DNA from: Ruminococcaceae bacterium UBA1320
GTDB lineage: Bacteria > Bacillota > Clostridia > Oscillospirales > Ethanoligenentaceae
DNA length: 7,501 bases
Assembly (NCBI GenBank): GCA_002306975.1
Contig: DBTI01000203.1
Span: 1-7,501, forward strand
Reading direction: 5' to 3'
Made by a program: the position numbers and the translations under genes. The notes below the pieces were generated by a model. The model was given only the letters and a program-made list of their open reading frames with translations. It was not told where the DNA came from and ran no database searches. Numbering within the stretch: the first letter of the stretch is position 1; every line of letters starts with the position of its first letter. Below, piece by piece: positions 6,399 through 7,501 of the stretch.

Positions 6399-7501
6399 TT
6401 AATAGAATGCAATTTTTTCGAACTTAATATCGTGAGTCTTCAACGCTTCTTCAAAGTCAAACAGTCCTTTGTTATTCAATAAATAATCTCGAAATGCATC
6501 CTTAGGCGCTATTGTTTTAGGTGAGCATAGCACTTCGACGGCAATTCTGTTCCAGTCTGCTATAAGCAGGTCATAGTGAAAATCATCTGCAGTTTCAAAA
6601 TTTACGGTTACGCCAACTGCAGCACCATTATTATCAGACCACACTTGATAGTCAACAGTATCAGACACTTTTATTCTATTTCTGCTGGTATATCCTTGTT
6701 TCAGCCAATTATCGCTATACAACAAAGCTCCTTCCGGAGCGTTTTTGTGTCGTTCACAGGTGCGGCACAGTTCGCGCTTCTCTTTTATTGTTTCAATACC
6801 TATCAGCTTGGGCAGTTCGTTGTTTGGTATTACACCGTTCTTTGCACCGCAGGATATTTCATCGCAGTCACATTGGCTGATATTACCATCATAAACCGGA
6901 CAGAAGAATTCTTTGGTATTGGCGGTTCCATTCTCTGGCACCGACGGGTCGAGGTCATCATCGGTGCATTTGCGTATAATGTACTTTACCTTATCAAGCG
7001 GGAACGGAACCTTGTCTTCCGATAAATACTCAATATTGACGATTTCCACAATAGCGGTACGACCATCCTTTCCAACGGGGACAAATACAAAATCTCCAAT
7101 GGAAAGTGTATCGTCCTCGGTTAGATAATAATAGCTCTTACTACCCCCGTCAAACTCCACACTGCAAAAAATGTAATCAGTGGTCTTACGCTTCGCCTTC
7201 ATGTACACAGAAGGGTCAAGGATTTCACCGATGCCATAAAAACGCATGAAATCTAGAATACTCTCAACAAGTTCTGGCCAATCTTCCGGCAGACCGTTCT
7301 TATCGTACGTTCCGCTGATTACAAGTTGCGACCGCTTATGGAAATCTACGGTGATTTCCGAATCTTTCGTTTCGTTGGGGTCTGTTATGAAATCCGGGTC
7401 ATTCCCGGTTATATTCTCAAATAAGCTGTCGACATCAAGGTCGTCAAGCAAGTCGGTGACGACATCATGCACATCATCTTTACGTGAGATGACACAGCCA
7501 G
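6399..7501 (-). CDS. Acidic cysteine-cluster protein of unknown function, 5' end beyond window
   Basis: At least 366 codons, ending with TAA at 6399-6401 and open to the right edge. A GTG at 7470-7472 is the first possible start, but nine in-frame codons above it (GCVISRKDD) run on without a stop and the ribosome site there is poor, so the gene very likely begins outside the window. Numbered from that GTG: an acidic N-terminus (7-45); a segment YYYLTEDDTLSIGDFVFVPV (114-133) followed by VPFPLDKVKYIIRKC (155-169), which looks like a small beta-barrel plus helix; then a cysteine cluster at 191, 201, 203, 208, 236 and 239 (CDCDEISC, CRTC), a probable zinc site; and a C-terminal domain (250-357). 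I do not recognise the family with certainty. No membrane segment or nuclease motif is visible. It reads in the same direction as the DUF262 operon, 153 bases upstream of it, with a promoter between them. It could be a regulator or sensor of the system, or an unrelated mobile-element gene. Confidence 0.8.
   Translation of the reverse strand, partial: GCVISRKDDVHDVVTDLLDDLDVDSLFENITGNDPDFITDPNETKDSEITVDFHKRSQLVISGTYDKNGLPEDWPELVESILDFMRFYGIGEILDPSVYMKAKRKTTDYIFCSVEFDGGSKSYYYLTEDDTLSIGDFVFVPVGKDGRTAIVEIVNIEYLSEDKVPFPLDKVKYIIRKCTDDDLDPSVPENGTANTKEFFCPVYDGNISQCDCDEISCGAKNGVIPNNELPKLIGIETIKEKRELCRTCERHKNAPEGALLYSDNWLKQGYTSRNRIKVSDTVDYQVWSDNNGAAVGVTVNFETADDFHYDLLIADWNRIAVEVLCSPKTIAPKDAFRDYLLNNKGLFDFEEALKTHDIKFEKIAFY

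Noticed and set aside
6399..7472. GTG at 7472 as the true start of the cysteine-cluster protein
   Set aside because: The frame stays open upstream to the window edge and no convincing ribosome site precedes the GTG.

Overview
The window looks like a piece of a Firmicutes genome, most likely a gut-type Clostridia. This rests on the family resemblance of the mobile-element relics and on strong GGGAGG-type ribosome binding sites; no rRNA or tRNA is present to confirm it. All intact genes read on the minus strand. The left third (about 1-2690) is noticeably richer in G+C and full of broken mobile-element genes. The right two thirds (about 2700-7501) are more A+T rich and hold three long, intact reading frames.

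Left part. Positions 1-634 carry the 5' portion of a protein common in clostridial integrative conjugative elements, running off the left edge. Upstream of it are the last ~80 codons of an adenine/cytosine N-methyltransferase (761-1003), broken by a stop. Then come ~600 bases of degraded DNA with a GC-rich repeat block, and the relic of a phage-type HNH endonuclease (1623-1898) with an intrinsic terminator at its 3' end. Next is an iteron-like cluster of TGTAGCGGG / CCCGCTACA and CCGCTAACAAC repeats around an AT-rich core (1926-2110). Last is a plus-strand relic of a large serine recombinase (2198-2632), spread over three frames and apparently interrupted by a ~64-bp palindromic, MITE-like insertion.

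Right part. A two-gene operon (6245 down to 2701) encodes two different DUF262 (GmrSD-type) proteins. The first (506 aa) has DUF262 plus a C-terminal DUF1524 HNH nuclease motif. The second (675 aa) has DUF262 plus a long C-terminal region without HNH. They overlap by ATGA, and a good sigma-A-like promoter lies 46-75 bases ahead of the first start. Upstream is a third minus-strand frame (6399-7501, open at the right edge) for an acidic protein with a small beta-rich segment and a six-cysteine cluster.

Interpretation. The DUF262 pair is best read as a candidate modification-dependent restriction or other anti-phage module carried in a mobile-element graveyard. Whether the upstream cysteine-cluster protein belongs to it is open, because a separate promoter sits between them.
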